Shown here: positions 8,446-16,635 of the stretch, piece by piece | Numbering within the stretch: the stretch's first letter is position 1 | Layout of the letters: the number at the start of each line of letters is the position of its first letter | Origin: G963667675 sp964291545 | GTDB taxonomy: Bacteria > Chloroflexota > Dehalococcoidia > Lucifugimonadales > UBA3495 | Length of the DNA: 64,000 nt | Assembly: GCA_964291545.2 (NCBI GenBank) | Contig: OZ219860.1 | Location: 434,001 to 498,000 of the forward strand | Reading direction: 5' to 3' | Notes under the pieces: generated by a model | What the model saw: the letters and a program-made list of their open reading frames with translations, nothing else | Database searches by the model: none | What the model was told of the DNA's origin: nothing | Translations under genes and position numbers: made by a program

Positions 8446-8652
8446 CTATGTCATCAGCCGCCGGAAGAAGCTCAAGGCATCGTCGCCGGTGATCTTCTTG
8501 ATGTCGCCGTCGGAGTAGCCCCGGGACAGCAGGCAGCGGATGATGTTCTGGCCGTCGGCCGGGGAATCCAGGCCGTTCAAATAGGGCGTCAGGAATTCCG
8601 GCGGTGCGTCAGGCTCACCATGATCAGGAAAGAACCGCTCACCATGAGCCGG
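8446..8652 (-). pseudogene. C-terminal fragment of a membrane dipeptidase (peptidase M19)
   Basis: About 68 codons on the minus strand ending GYSDGDIKKITGDDALSFFR and a stop at 8446. This matches the C-terminal pattern of M19 dipeptidases (GY-x-D-x-DIxKIxGxNxLR), though the usual Asn is Asp here. An in-frame stop lies just upstream near 8653 and the catalytic barrel is missing. The fragment is too short to act and is read as a relic. Confidence 0.65.
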
Positions 8653-8726
8653 TCAAAGGGTCATTCTGTTCTGGCCGAAGAATGCGTGCTCGGCGTATCC
8701 TACGGCTGGGTGTCACCGCTGCCTAA

Positions 8727-9308
8727 TCAAGGTAAGAACCAGGACCCGGAGAAGGACAAGGAACAGGTACTGTGGGCCCGGCCCTCTCTCTGTGTTGGGA
8801 AGGGTCGGCCCTTAGCGGACCTGCCGTCAACCGTGAGTCGGGCCCCATTGGCCGGGATGAGTACCACGCACGCGCCATGAGGGCGGTCCGGGTTGCTTCC
8901 GGGGACTCTATGACTTAGGAAAGGCTCACCCAGGTCGTGCCAGGTCAGGGCAATCTCTTCATCGCCGGCGCTCACCGTCTCGGTCCAGAAGGACCTGATG
9001 TCCCCCGAACTCGAAAATTTCGCTTCTCGTTGCGGAATCTCCAGGTTTCCGAAAGTAGGGCTCATCCTGCCTTGAAGCTCGCCTTGTAGCCAACGTGTCA
9101 TCTGGACATTGTCGGTATAAATCCTTGGTTGATCGTCAGTGAGTTCGCTCTGGATGAAGAGCACGTGGCCGGCTCCTTCCGGCGAGAAAAAGACTCGCCA
9201 GAAACTGGCATTTGTGGTTTCCGGACCACCATCGGTCTCTCCCAGCCTGAGGGCGGGGTTCTCACCAGTGACGAGAATCCGATTGGGGTCAAAGGGACCG
9301 GTTGTCAT
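8727..9308 (-). CDS. Hypothetical protein
   Basis: A 193-residue protein with an AGGAGG site just ahead of its ATG. Features are an N-terminal FDPNRILVTGENPALRLGE motif, a central SFWRVFFSPEGAGHVLF strand-rich part, and PHGACVVLIPANGARLTVDG near the C terminus. It has no signal peptide or membrane segment. It looks like an all-beta soluble domain; I do not recognise the family. The last 25 residues, with several Ser and Cys, are less convincing than the rest. Confidence 0.6.
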   Translation of the reverse strand: MTTGPFDPNRILVTGENPALRLGETDGGPETTNASFWRVFFSPEGAGHVLFIQSELTDDQPRIYTDNVQMTRWLQGELQGRMSPTFGNLEIPQREAKFSSSGDIRSFWTETVSAGDEEIALTWHDLGEPFLSHRVPGSNPDRPHGACVVLIPANGARLTVDGRSAKGRPFPTQREGRAHSTCSLSFSGSWFLP

Positions 9309-9460
9309 TCCACGTCCTCCTTGGGATAAATGTCTGGGCTACCGCATCCCGGCTGAAATCATTTCAAACCAGGTGTTGCACTTGAGCTGTGAATCCACCT
9401 TCCGGCCTTCGCCGGAATGACGTGCGGGGACCGGAGCCTATAGCATTTGAATCGCTAAGC

Positions 9461-10723
9461 CTAAGGAGCCTGCACCTGGGGTTTATCGTCCTCGATGGGC
9501 TTGCCGGTGGCCGGATCGACCTCGAAGGGGCCGGGCAACTCCAACTCTTTGGCGATCTCCCGCGTTGCAGGGATCACCTCCTCGCCCATGAGCCTCAGGC
9601 TGCGCATAGCCTCCTCGTGGGTCATGGCCCCGTCGCCGTCCCAGAAGAATACGCTGCCGGGGCGCAGGTATTCCAGTACGTGGCGGATCCTGGGAATCAC
9701 CGTCTTGGGTGTGCCGGAGATGATGTTATAGTCTGCGATCTGGGTCTCGTAGGCTTCACCGAGTATCCCGTCCACGCCGCCCCGGACCCGGGTAGCCGCC
9801 TTCTGTGTGGGCAGCACCCTGGTGCGGGATGAGAGGCCCGGCATAGTGGCCAAACCCGGGTTCAGCGTCCCTTCGTTGCCCCGAAGGAAAGGATTGCTGG
9901 GCCCCTGGATGAACTTTCGTCCCGCTTCCTCTGCCAGTTCCTCGGTTTCGTCGACGTGAACTTTCCACAGGTAGGAGATGTTTTGGGGCCCGGACTGATA
10001 CCCCATTTCGGAGGCGGTGTCGTGGTACACCTGAAAGGCCTCCTTGGTGGGCTCAAGACGGGTGGAGAGCATCACGTAAGGAATGCGTTTTTGGGCCGCC
10101 CAGATTAGGGAATCCCGGCTGACCACTCCGGGGAGCCAGATGGGCGGATGCGGTTTCTGGTAGGGCATGACCCAAGGGTTCACGTGGCGGTACTGGAAAT
10201 GTTTGCCTTCCCAGCGGAAGGGCCCCGGCGTGGTCCAGGCCTTGACAATGAACTCATGGGCCTCCTGAAATCGTTCCCAGTTGTAAGCCGGTGGAGAGTT
10301 GTGGGCGACGGCTTCCCTCCCTGTGCCGCGCACCCATCCGGAGACCAGCCGGCCTCGGGAGATTAGGTCTATCATGGCCAGTTGCTCCACCAGCCACAGA
10401 GGGTCGTCCCACACGGGCAGAATGTTGCCCAGGAGGACGATCTTGGCCTTGTTGGTGATCTTGGCCAGAATTGAGGCTTCCACGTTCATGGCGCCGCCCA
10501 TACAGAAAGGGGTGCCGTGGTGCTCGTTGAGCATCAGGCCGTCGAATCCCATTTCTTCGGCGTAAACTTTTTCGTCCAGGTACCGGTTGTAAAGGTTAGC
10601 GCCCAGCTCCGAGTCGTAAATCCCGTTGCTGACCTTCAAGTCCATTATTGGACTTCCGGTGGCCCCAAAGTAGCCCGATTTGGGATCCTGGTAGGGTCGC
10701 TCTGTAAAGTAACCAATGAACAT
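9461..10723 (-). CDS. LLM class flavin-dependent oxidoreductase
   Basis: A 420-residue bacterial-luciferase-like monooxygenase. The ATG at 10723 is preferred over the frame opening at 10813 because GGGAG lies just upstream and the protein then begins MFIGYFTERPYQ, the first strand of the TIM barrel. The block LMLNEHHGTPFCMGGAMNVE is the family signature near the flavin site. Family members use reduced flavin and oxygen to oxidise alkanes, sulfonates, terpenes or amines; this long form resembles limonene- and alkane-type enzymes but the substrate is not known. It is transcribed away from a second, distinct luciferase-family gene at 11042. Confidence 0.85.
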   Translation of the reverse strand: MFIGYFTERPYQDPKSGYFGATGSPIMDLKVSNGIYDSELGANLYNRYLDEKVYAEEMGFDGLMLNEHHGTPFCMGGAMNVEASILAKITNKAKIVLLGNILPVWDDPLWLVEQLAMIDLISRGRLVSGWVRGTGREAVAHNSPPAYNWERFQEAHEFIVKAWTTPGPFRWEGKHFQYRHVNPWVMPYQKPHPPIWLPGVVSRDSLIWAAQKRIPYVMLSTRLEPTKEAFQVYHDTASEMGYQSGPQNISYLWKVHVDETEELAEEAGRKFIQGPSNPFLRGNEGTLNPGLATMPGLSSRTRVLPTQKAATRVRGGVDGILGEAYETQIADYNIISGTPKTVIPRIRHVLEYLRPGSVFFWDGDGAMTHEEAMRSLRLMGEEVIPATREIAKELELPGPFEVDPATGKPIEDDKPQVQAP

Positions 10724-10943
10724 GGCGGTCTCCCGGTTCGACCTTCGATCCGGACTCCCTCCATCCGATGGGAAGACAGGGAGCTTCGTGGCCGTCGGTA
10801 TTGTAGCATTCACGATGTGCCCTCACAAGCAGACAGGTATTCAGGACGGTGATGTTGTCGGCCAGCGCAAACAGGCTGCCCCAAGGGAGCAACTTGGGCA
10901 CAGACAGGCGAGTGTGAACTGTTATGCCTGGCAGAGAGAAGGA

Positions 10944-11026
10944 TGCCTCATGAGAGTGGAGCAAGCGAGTGAATAGCAGGGCATTTGACCCGCTCATGGA
11001 GACGTACTATAGTCCGAGCAATCCAA
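10944..11026 (+). repeat. Dispersed promoter-bearing repeat, copy C (short)
   Basis: GCCTCATGAGAGTGGAGCAA through ACTATAGTCCGAGCAATCCA matches copy A; the downstream half (ATGTTCAGGAAAATCAG part) is absent and replaced by the ribosome site and start of the next gene. Confidence 0.8.
10985..11013 (+). promoter_or_regulatory. Sigma70-type promoter inside repeat copy C
   Basis: TTGACC at 10985-10990, a 17-base spacer, and TATAGT at 11008-11013. Transcription would begin about 20 bases before the ATG at 11042, with an AGGGAG ribosome site in between. This is the clearest case of the repeat acting as a gene promoter. Confidence 0.8.
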
Positions 11027-11041
11027 TAGGGAGCTGCACTC

Positions 11042-12001
11042 ATGAAATACGGAATTACATTGCCGGACAGGGGGCCCCTGGCCAAACCCGAGAAGCTGAG
11101 CGCTATGGCGCGTAAGGCAGAGGAACTGGGCTACGAATATATCCTGGTCTCAGAACATATCGTAATACCCCGGAGGATCGCTTCGGCGTATCCATACAAC
11201 GAAAGCGGTGCATTCCCCGGCGCACCGTCAGGCGAGTCCATGGAGCAACTGACAATGTTGTCCTACCTGGCGGGATGCACCAGCAAGATACGGCTGGCGC
11301 CCAGCGTAATGGTGGCGCCCTATCGCAGCCCTTTGCTGGCCGCCAAGGTCTTGGCCACCCTGGACGTGCTATCTCAGGGCCGGTTGGTGGTGGGTATCGG
11401 TGTCGGCTGGATGCGAGAGGAGTTCGAGGCGTTGGGCTTGCCTCCGTTTGAGGAACGAGGAGCGGTGACCGACGAATACCTACGGGCCTTTAAAGAGCTA
11501 TGGACCAACGACAATCCGAGTTTCCAGGGAAAATACGTTAGCTTCGATAATATCAGTTTCCTGCCCAAGCCGGTTCAAAAACCATCTCCGCCGATCTGGG
11601 TCGGCGGAGAGAGCGGACCGGCGCTGCGGCGTGCTGCAAGGCTGGCCGATGGCTGGTACCCGTTGGCTACGAATTCCACCTATCCTATGCGCACCCTGCA
11701 GCAACTGGCGGATGGGATAAAGCGGCTGGCTTCCTACGCTCGGAGGTTCGGCAGAGACCCTGGGGAGATCGAGGTCATATACGGGGCTCGCCCCTTTGAG
11801 CTCCAGAAAAACGGCGTAAGCCCGGAATCCGGGCGGCTTCCCTTCGTTGGCACCGTGGATCAGGTGGCATCGGATATCCGGCGCTACGAGGAAGCGGGCG
11901 TTGGTTCACTTTTATTCGACTTTGCCAGCGATAATGACCAAGTGGAACCCGGTCTACGCCGAATGGAGGAGTTTGCCACCGAGGTGTGGCCCAAGGTCTA
12001 A
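11042..12001 (+). CDS. LLM class F420-dependent oxidoreductase
   Basis: A 319-residue luciferase-like protein beginning MKYGITLPDRGPL, the style of the F420-dependent subgroup. It has the LSQGRLVVGIGVGWMREEFE block (about residues 110-130), which forms part of the cofactor site, and a PPIWVGGESGPALRRAARLA block near residue 185. Such enzymes reduce or oxidise substrates with coenzyme F420 or flavin; the substrate is unknown. A VOC gene follows 48 bases downstream and may be co-transcribed. Its promoter lies in the short repeat copy C. Confidence 0.88.
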   Translation: MKYGITLPDRGPLAKPEKLSAMARKAEELGYEYILVSEHIVIPRRIASAYPYNESGAFPGAPSGESMEQLTMLSYLAGCTSKIRLAPSVMVAPYRSPLLAAKVLATLDVLSQGRLVVGIGVGWMREEFEALGLPPFEERGAVTDEYLRAFKELWTNDNPSFQGKYVSFDNISFLPKPVQKPSPPIWVGGESGPALRRAARLADGWYPLATNSTYPMRTLQQLADGIKRLASYARRFGRDPGEIEVIYGARPFELQKNGVSPESGRLPFVGTVDQVASDIRRYEEAGVGSLLFDFASDNDQVEPGLRRMEEFATEVWPKV

Positions 12002-12049
12002 TCGGGCCCTCGAGGGTTGCCGGAACGCAATATTGATTAGGAGTCCAAT

Positions 12050-12442
12050 ATGATGACTGGCGAATTCCGCTGCATCTTCCATGCAAGGGACTATGACGGC
12101 ACCGTGGCCTTTTACCGGGACGGTTTAGACTTGCCCATCGTCGACGAATGGGACAATGGGCCTGATGATCAAGGCACGGTATTCGGCGCCGCTTCTGGAC
12201 GGATTGAGGTACTAAGGCTTCCTGGCAATCAGGAGCCCGACGCTGTGTGGGACTACAGCAAGCCCCAAGGTGTAACGGTGGCTATTGAAACCGACGACGT
12301 GGACGCATTGTATAAGCGAAGCGTGGATAGGGGACTGTCGGTTAGAAAGGGGCTAACTATTCAAACCTATGGGCATCGTACCTTCTTCATGTTGAATGAT
12401 CCGAATGGAGTCACGCTTTACATAATGTCCAAACCCGGGTAA
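12050..12442 (+). CDS. VOC (glyoxalase-like) family protein
   Basis: A 130-residue VOC protein starting MMTGEFRCIFHARDYDGTVA. It has the two beta-alpha-beta modules and the closing LNDPNGVTLYIMSK strand, where the usual metal-binding Glu is Thr, so it may not be a metal enzyme. It follows the F420-type oxidoreductase by 48 bases and the two probably form an operon. Confidence 0.82.
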   Translation: MMTGEFRCIFHARDYDGTVAFYRDGLDLPIVDEWDNGPDDQGTVFGAASGRIEVLRLPGNQEPDAVWDYSKPQGVTVAIETDDVDALYKRSVDRGLSVRKGLTIQTYGHRTFFMLNDPNGVTLYIMSKPG

Positions 12443-12583
12443 CCGGAGACGTTGCCAGCCTAAAATCTCTCGAAGATCACCACCAATGGCAAGGCCAGCG
12501 CAAATCTCCGGTCATAGCAGCCATGGGCGTGAACCGCTCAGCCTGAGCACCTCGAAGGAGTTGTCTCGCGGGCGCTAATAACC

Positions 12584-13354
12584 CTATTGGGCGGTGAAGC
12601 CCCCGTCGATGACCAACTCCGCCCCGGTAACGTAGGCAGACTCGTCGGAGGCCAGGTAAAGGATACCGTAGGCCATGTCATAAGCGTTGCCCAGCCGGCC
12701 CAGGGGTATCTTGTCCAGCCATTCTCCGCGCCCGGGCTCGTTTTCATCGGAGGAACTGGTCAGCGGCGTGTGGGCGTAGCCAGGGTGGACCGAATTGACC
12801 CTGATGTTTTCTTTGGCGTATTGGATGGCCGCTGCCTTGGTGAACAACCGGATGGCTCCTTTGGCGGCGTGGTAGGCGGCGGAGGAGGGCCCGCCGACGA
12901 GCCCGGAGATGGAGGAGATATTGATGATGGAGCCTCCACCGACCTTACGCATCTCTGGGATGGCCTGCTTGGTGCCCAGAAAAACGCCCTTGGCGTGGAC
13001 ATTCATTTGCGCGTCCCAGGCCTCAACAGTGGTCTCCTCCACGGTTGCGGGAGCGCTGGTTCCAGCGTTGTTCACCAGGATGTCCAGCTTCCCGTAGTTG
13101 GAAACAGTGGAGGCCACGACTTCGATCCAATTTTCTTCACTGGTAACGTCGTGGCGAAGGAACAGGGCTGCTCCCCCGTTCCCTCGAATTTGGCTGGCGG
13201 TCCTTTCCCCCATCTCCTCTTTTATGTCGGTCAAGACCACCTTTGCTCCCTCTTGGGCGAAGAGCCGCGCTGCCGCGCCACCGAAGCCCATCAGGCCCCC
13301 TTCAACCCCTGAGGCGGCGCCGGTGATTAAAGCCACCTTGCCTTCCAACCGCAT
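12584..13354 (-). CDS. Short-chain dehydrogenase/reductase (SDR)
   Basis: A 256-residue classical SDR. The ATG at 13354 is chosen because AGGAGA lies six bases upstream and the protein then begins MRLEGKVALITGAASG. The NAD(P) motif TGAASG continues through an unusual insert (VEGGLMGFGG) before the helix. NNAG is at residues 95-98, the catalytic Tyr161 and Lys165 are in YHAAK, and the serine is in INISSISG. The end VTGAELVIDGGFTAQ is standard. Asp43 after the second strand suggests NAD preference. The substrate is an unknown alcohol or ketone. Confidence 0.9.
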   Translation of the reverse strand: MRLEGKVALITGAASGVEGGLMGFGGAAARLFAQEGAKVVLTDIKEEMGERTASQIRGNGGAALFLRHDVTSEENWIEVVASTVSNYGKLDILVNNAGTSAPATVEETTVEAWDAQMNVHAKGVFLGTKQAIPEMRKVGGGSIINISSISGLVGGPSSAAYHAAKGAIRLFTKAAAIQYAKENIRVNSVHPGYAHTPLTSSSDENEPGRGEWLDKIPLGRLGNAYDMAYGILYLASDESAYVTGAELVIDGGFTAQ

Positions 13355-13476
13355 AAAATTCTCCTTCGCGGCTTTACCTGACCGGATCATAGCTGCACGG
13401 TCTGGCGCTTGCCAATGCTTTCATTGCCATCATTCCCATCTCCATCGGCATGGACGCCCTTGTTGGCGGGTAGAAA

Positions 13477-15048
13477 CTAGTCGGTGACTTCTACTCGCTC
13501 CCCGTGGTACACACCAATCCCGGGCATATCGATGGTCACTCCCTGGGTCGGTCCTTCGCCGGCGTGAAACTCCATTACGGCTGGCCACCCCGACCAGATG
13601 AACTTACCGTCCTTGGTCTGCTGGACCTCCTTGCGGTAAGGGGGAAAGAGCTCGCCGCTCTGGTCTTGCTCCCCGCTCGAGTAAAGCTTATCACCCTGGC
13701 GGCTAATATCCAGGGTGAGATGTTGGTTGAGAAATCCGGTTAGCGCATAACGCCCGACGTGATCGTCGAATCGAGAAGGATCAGGCGTCCCCATCTCCCG
13801 CACCATCGAAGGCGCAAGCGCTACCTCCATTAGGGAAACGGTGCGGTGGAACAGCAAGCAATCATAGGCGGGTCCCGGCGCCTCCGGCCCATAGCGAAGA
13901 TTGTGGCGGGTCAGCCGCTCCGTATTCAGCCATTGCGCCGCGGGCCCCGATGTGGGAGCTTCGCGCAGGTCGAGAAAGTAACACTCCGGCCCAACTTGAT
14001 CGTAGGCGGCAGGGTTGGTGTCCGGCAGGGGCTCTTCGCCCTTGGTGGTATAAGCGCTGGCAGCGCCGATGATCAGCATCTTCTCCCGGCCGATGCGATT
14101 GGCGATGTAGGACCCCATGGAAGTCGCTTTCAGGTCCCGCACTGGATACCGCTGCAGATGCACGTTGTGGGCCCCGACAACGATTCGGGCGTCAGGTCCT
14201 TCCCGTTTCAGAATCCATTCGAGGGAGCTGGCCATTGAGGAGTCACGGACGTTCCAAATGGTTAGAAAGCCCTCGTCGGAATCCAGGTCTCCGGTCTGGG
14301 CCATCGCCAGGAGCATATCGCGCAAGACCTCCGCGCTTCTCAGCGCCCATTCGTAGTCGTCCCGCGAGCTGGCCTGGATATAGGCCAATCGATGTCGTTC
14401 TATCCGATTGATGACCAGGGTCGACTCCGCAATGAGGCGGTGCCAGGTCCCTACCTCAACCTCGCCTCGCCGGTCGAGGTTGAGGTCGCGAGCCGCCCCT
14501 TCAAAGCTCCTCTTGACGTCGTTGGCGAGACCGGCGTCGACCTTGCGGCCGAACTCCATCAACTCGTTGAAGGGGTGCTGGATATGAAACCAGTTTCCCG
14601 TGCCGTCCATCCCATAGAACCGCAGTTCCCGGTCGCGGTCGGGGTTGGCATTGTAGTCCCGCATCCATTGGATGAGCTCCTGAAGCTCCGCCCACACCCC
14701 CCAGGCATTGGTCACTGACTTGACCACCGTGTCCCAGTCGACGTCAGCTCCGGCCACGTACTCGTGAATCTTACGACTCTCGACGATTCCCGTTTCGAGC
14801 ACGAAGGTATTGAATCCATGCTCTTGGACGAGATACTTGAACAGACGGGCGCGAAAGCGGTTCCACTCGTGCAGATAGTGGGCGTTCTCCCCCAAGGCGA
14901 CGATCCTGGCATCACCGATCACCTCTCCCAGGAAACCCAGGTCGTCATAGTTCTCATCGGTTCGCGGTATCGAAAGCGGTACGGCCTCGCCTTGTGCCCA
15001 GGCGACGAAAGGTCCTGGGTCAACCGTCGAATTCTGTTCGACGACCAT
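13477..15048 (-). CDS. Erythromycin esterase family protein
   Basis: A 523-residue protein of the EreA/EreB-like family. The first half carries VALGENAHYLHEWNRFRARL (residues 50-69), with the conserved Glu and His residues of the active site, and VVGAHNVHLQRYP further on, the AHNxH motif of the family. The C-terminal 120 residues form a beta-rich extension. Known members hydrolyse the macrolide ring; most environmental members are untested. I start it at the ATG at 15048, preceded by GGAGGGG; the open frame continues to 15189 only because it fuses with NHL-gene debris. Resistance is not claimed. Confidence 0.8.
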   Translation of the reverse strand: MVVEQNSTVDPGPFVAWAQGEAVPLSIPRTDENYDDLGFLGEVIGDARIVALGENAHYLHEWNRFRARLFKYLVQEHGFNTFVLETGIVESRKIHEYVAGADVDWDTVVKSVTNAWGVWAELQELIQWMRDYNANPDRDRELRFYGMDGTGNWFHIQHPFNELMEFGRKVDAGLANDVKRSFEGAARDLNLDRRGEVEVGTWHRLIAESTLVINRIERHRLAYIQASSRDDYEWALRSAEVLRDMLLAMAQTGDLDSDEGFLTIWNVRDSSMASSLEWILKREGPDARIVVGAHNVHLQRYPVRDLKATSMGSYIANRIGREKMLIIGAASAYTTKGEEPLPDTNPAAYDQVGPECYFLDLREAPTSGPAAQWLNTERLTRHNLRYGPEAPGPAYDCLLFHRTVSLMEVALAPSMVREMGTPDPSRFDDHVGRYALTGFLNQHLTLDISRQGDKLYSSGEQDQSGELFPPYRKEVQQTKDGKFIWSGWPAVMEFHAGEGPTQGVTIDMPGIGVYHGERVEVTD

Positions 15049-15061
15049 TAGTTCCCCTCCG

Positions 15062-15340
15062 TCGGTGTTTTCCAGGAGCTTCCTCTGCCTCAGCGAGCAG
15101 GCTTTCAATTCGCCGTCGGGGTCCACTGTCACATCTGTGGGCCAGGTCAACCCTCCCCTCTTGGCGCCTGGACGCCCGAACTGGGTCACGGAGTCGCCAT
15201 TGGCTGTAACTTTCTGGGCCCGGTGGGTCTTGGTGTCAGCCGCTTACACGCACTCTTGGCCGTCCACGGTGATTCCCCAAGGAGAATCCAGGCCGCCTTC
15301 GCTATTGCCATGTTGGCCCCAGGCACCCAAGAACTAAGGC
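15062..15340 (-). pseudogene. Internal remnant of an NHL-repeat gene
   Basis: The minus strand matches the 18560-18840 part of the intact NHL gene over about 270 bases (for example GGTGATTCCCCAAGGAGAATCC on the plus strand against GGTTATTCCCCAAGGGGAGT), with a stop and small indels. Its last codons run in frame into the erythromycin-esterase gene. Confidence 0.75.
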
Positions 15341-15365
15341 TTCTCCTCCTGACTCCAGGCCATTA

Positions 15366-15463
15366 ATTATCCCCTCCTTCGTAAGGAGGGGATATAGGGC
15401 AGGTTGAATGTCCCGGTAGAGGCGCCCCCCTTGGTCCCCCTTATCAAGAGGGACTGGTTGCAG
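15366..15463. repeat. Two-hairpin dispersed element, copy 1
   Basis: A perfect ATCCCCTCCTT-CGT-AAGGAGGGGAT hairpin at about 15368-15392, a spacer with GCAGGTTGAATG, then CCCCCTTGGTCCCCCTTAT. The same arrangement recurs at 57262-57350. It resembles a small non-coding repeat and also sits where a terminator for the DUF1501 operon would be. Confidence 0.6.
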
Positions 15464-15483
15464 TGGGCGCCTAAATCAAGCAG

Positions 15484-16614
15484 CTAACCGAGGAAGGGCA
15501 GTTTCTCGAAGCTGCCTTCGACGATGGGTTTGGCATCCAGTCCCATCCAGTCCTCGAGTATGGTGGAGTAGACTCCCCGGAAGTCGTGGTTAGGCACCAC
15601 GTCGCCCTGTTGCAGGTCCCGGTCTTCCATGGATGGATACTCGCTGTATTGGCCGCCCTTAACCTTATCGCCCAGGATAAAAGACACGCCTCCGGCGCCG
15701 TGGTCGGTGCCCGACCCGTTATCGCGGGTCCTTCGGCCGAACTCAGAGAACATCAGCATTATCACATTGTCGGCGACGCCGTGCTCCCTCAGGTCATCGA
15801 AGAAGCACTCGACTCCTTCGGAAACGTCCTTCCACAACTTGTCGTGCATGTCCATCTGGTTGGAGTGGCTGTCGAAGCTGCCGTGGTCGACGTAAAAGAC
15901 GCGGGTGCCGAAGTCCGCCATGTGGACCTGGGCGATTCCCTTAAGCCGCTTGGCCAGTACCGTGTTCGGGTATTCAATGCTGGAGGAGTACATTTTGGGA
16001 GCTTCTTTCAATATGTCGGCGCCCTTGAGCGTGTCCAAGCCGGTCTGTCCCAGGTAGTCCATGACCGGTCCGCTGCCCACCGCCGGGGAATACAACCGGG
16101 CGAAGCGGTCCAACATGCGAGTACGCTGTTGCTGCTCCGAGATGCCGGGCAACAGGCCGTAGGTGTCCAGGTCGTCCACCACGGCTACCGGCACGCCGGG
16201 CAGCACCAATGCCCGGAACAGAGACGCGCCGAACGCAACTGCAGTCAGGACATTTTCCTTGTTGGGGTCCATCTCCCTGGCGGCCCTTCCCAGCCATCCC
16301 TCGGTTCCCAGCTTGTCCGGTTCGCAGGTGTGCCAGATGTCCATTGAGCGGAAGTGGGAGCGAGGAGAATCCGGGTACCCTACTCCATGGATAATGGCCA
16401 TGTCTCCCCGGTCGTAGATGTTCTTTACCGGACCCATCCGAGGATGGAAACCCACCTTGTCGTCAATTGGAATCACTTGGTCATCGGGGATAACCACTGT
16501 CGTTCGGTTGTCCTTATATAGGGGGTTGGTGTAGGGCACAACCGTGTTTAGATAGTCGTTTCCTCCGGTCAACTGCAGTACAACCAGGACCGGGTCTTTG
16601 CTAGTGCTGGTCAT
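15484..16614 (-). CDS. DUF1501 domain-containing protein
   Basis: A 376-residue protein of the alkaline-phosphatase/sulfatase-like superfamily. Family marks are VVLQLTGGNDYLNTVVPY at the N terminus, YPDSPRSHFRSMDIW near residue 82, the GSFDSHSNQMD block, and MFSEFGRRTRDN followed by GTDHGAGG near residue 295. Unlike many members it shows no Tat signal at the start. An AGGAG site precedes the ATG. It lies 21 bases downstream of the DUF1800 gene, the usual pairing in Planctomycetes and Chloroflexota. The function of the pair is not established. Confidence 0.88.
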   Translation of the reverse strand: MTSTSKDPVLVVLQLTGGNDYLNTVVPYTNPLYKDNRTTVVIPDDQVIPIDDKVGFHPRMGPVKNIYDRGDMAIIHGVGYPDSPRSHFRSMDIWHTCEPDKLGTEGWLGRAAREMDPNKENVLTAVAFGASLFRALVLPGVPVAVVDDLDTYGLLPGISEQQQRTRMLDRFARLYSPAVGSGPVMDYLGQTGLDTLKGADILKEAPKMYSSSIEYPNTVLAKRLKGIAQVHMADFGTRVFYVDHGSFDSHSNQMDMHDKLWKDVSEGVECFFDDLREHGVADNVIMLMFSEFGRRTRDNGSGTDHGAGGVSFILGDKVKGGQYSEYPSMEDRDLQQGDVVPNHDFRGVYSTILEDWMGLDAKPIVEGSFEKLPFLG

Positions 16615-16635
16615 CTCTCCAACTCCTTTAGGAGT

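Noticed and set aside
13477..15048. Calling the erythromycin-esterase-like gene a macrolide resistance determinant
   Set aside because: The family is broad and mostly untested; sequence alone does not show activity on macrolides.
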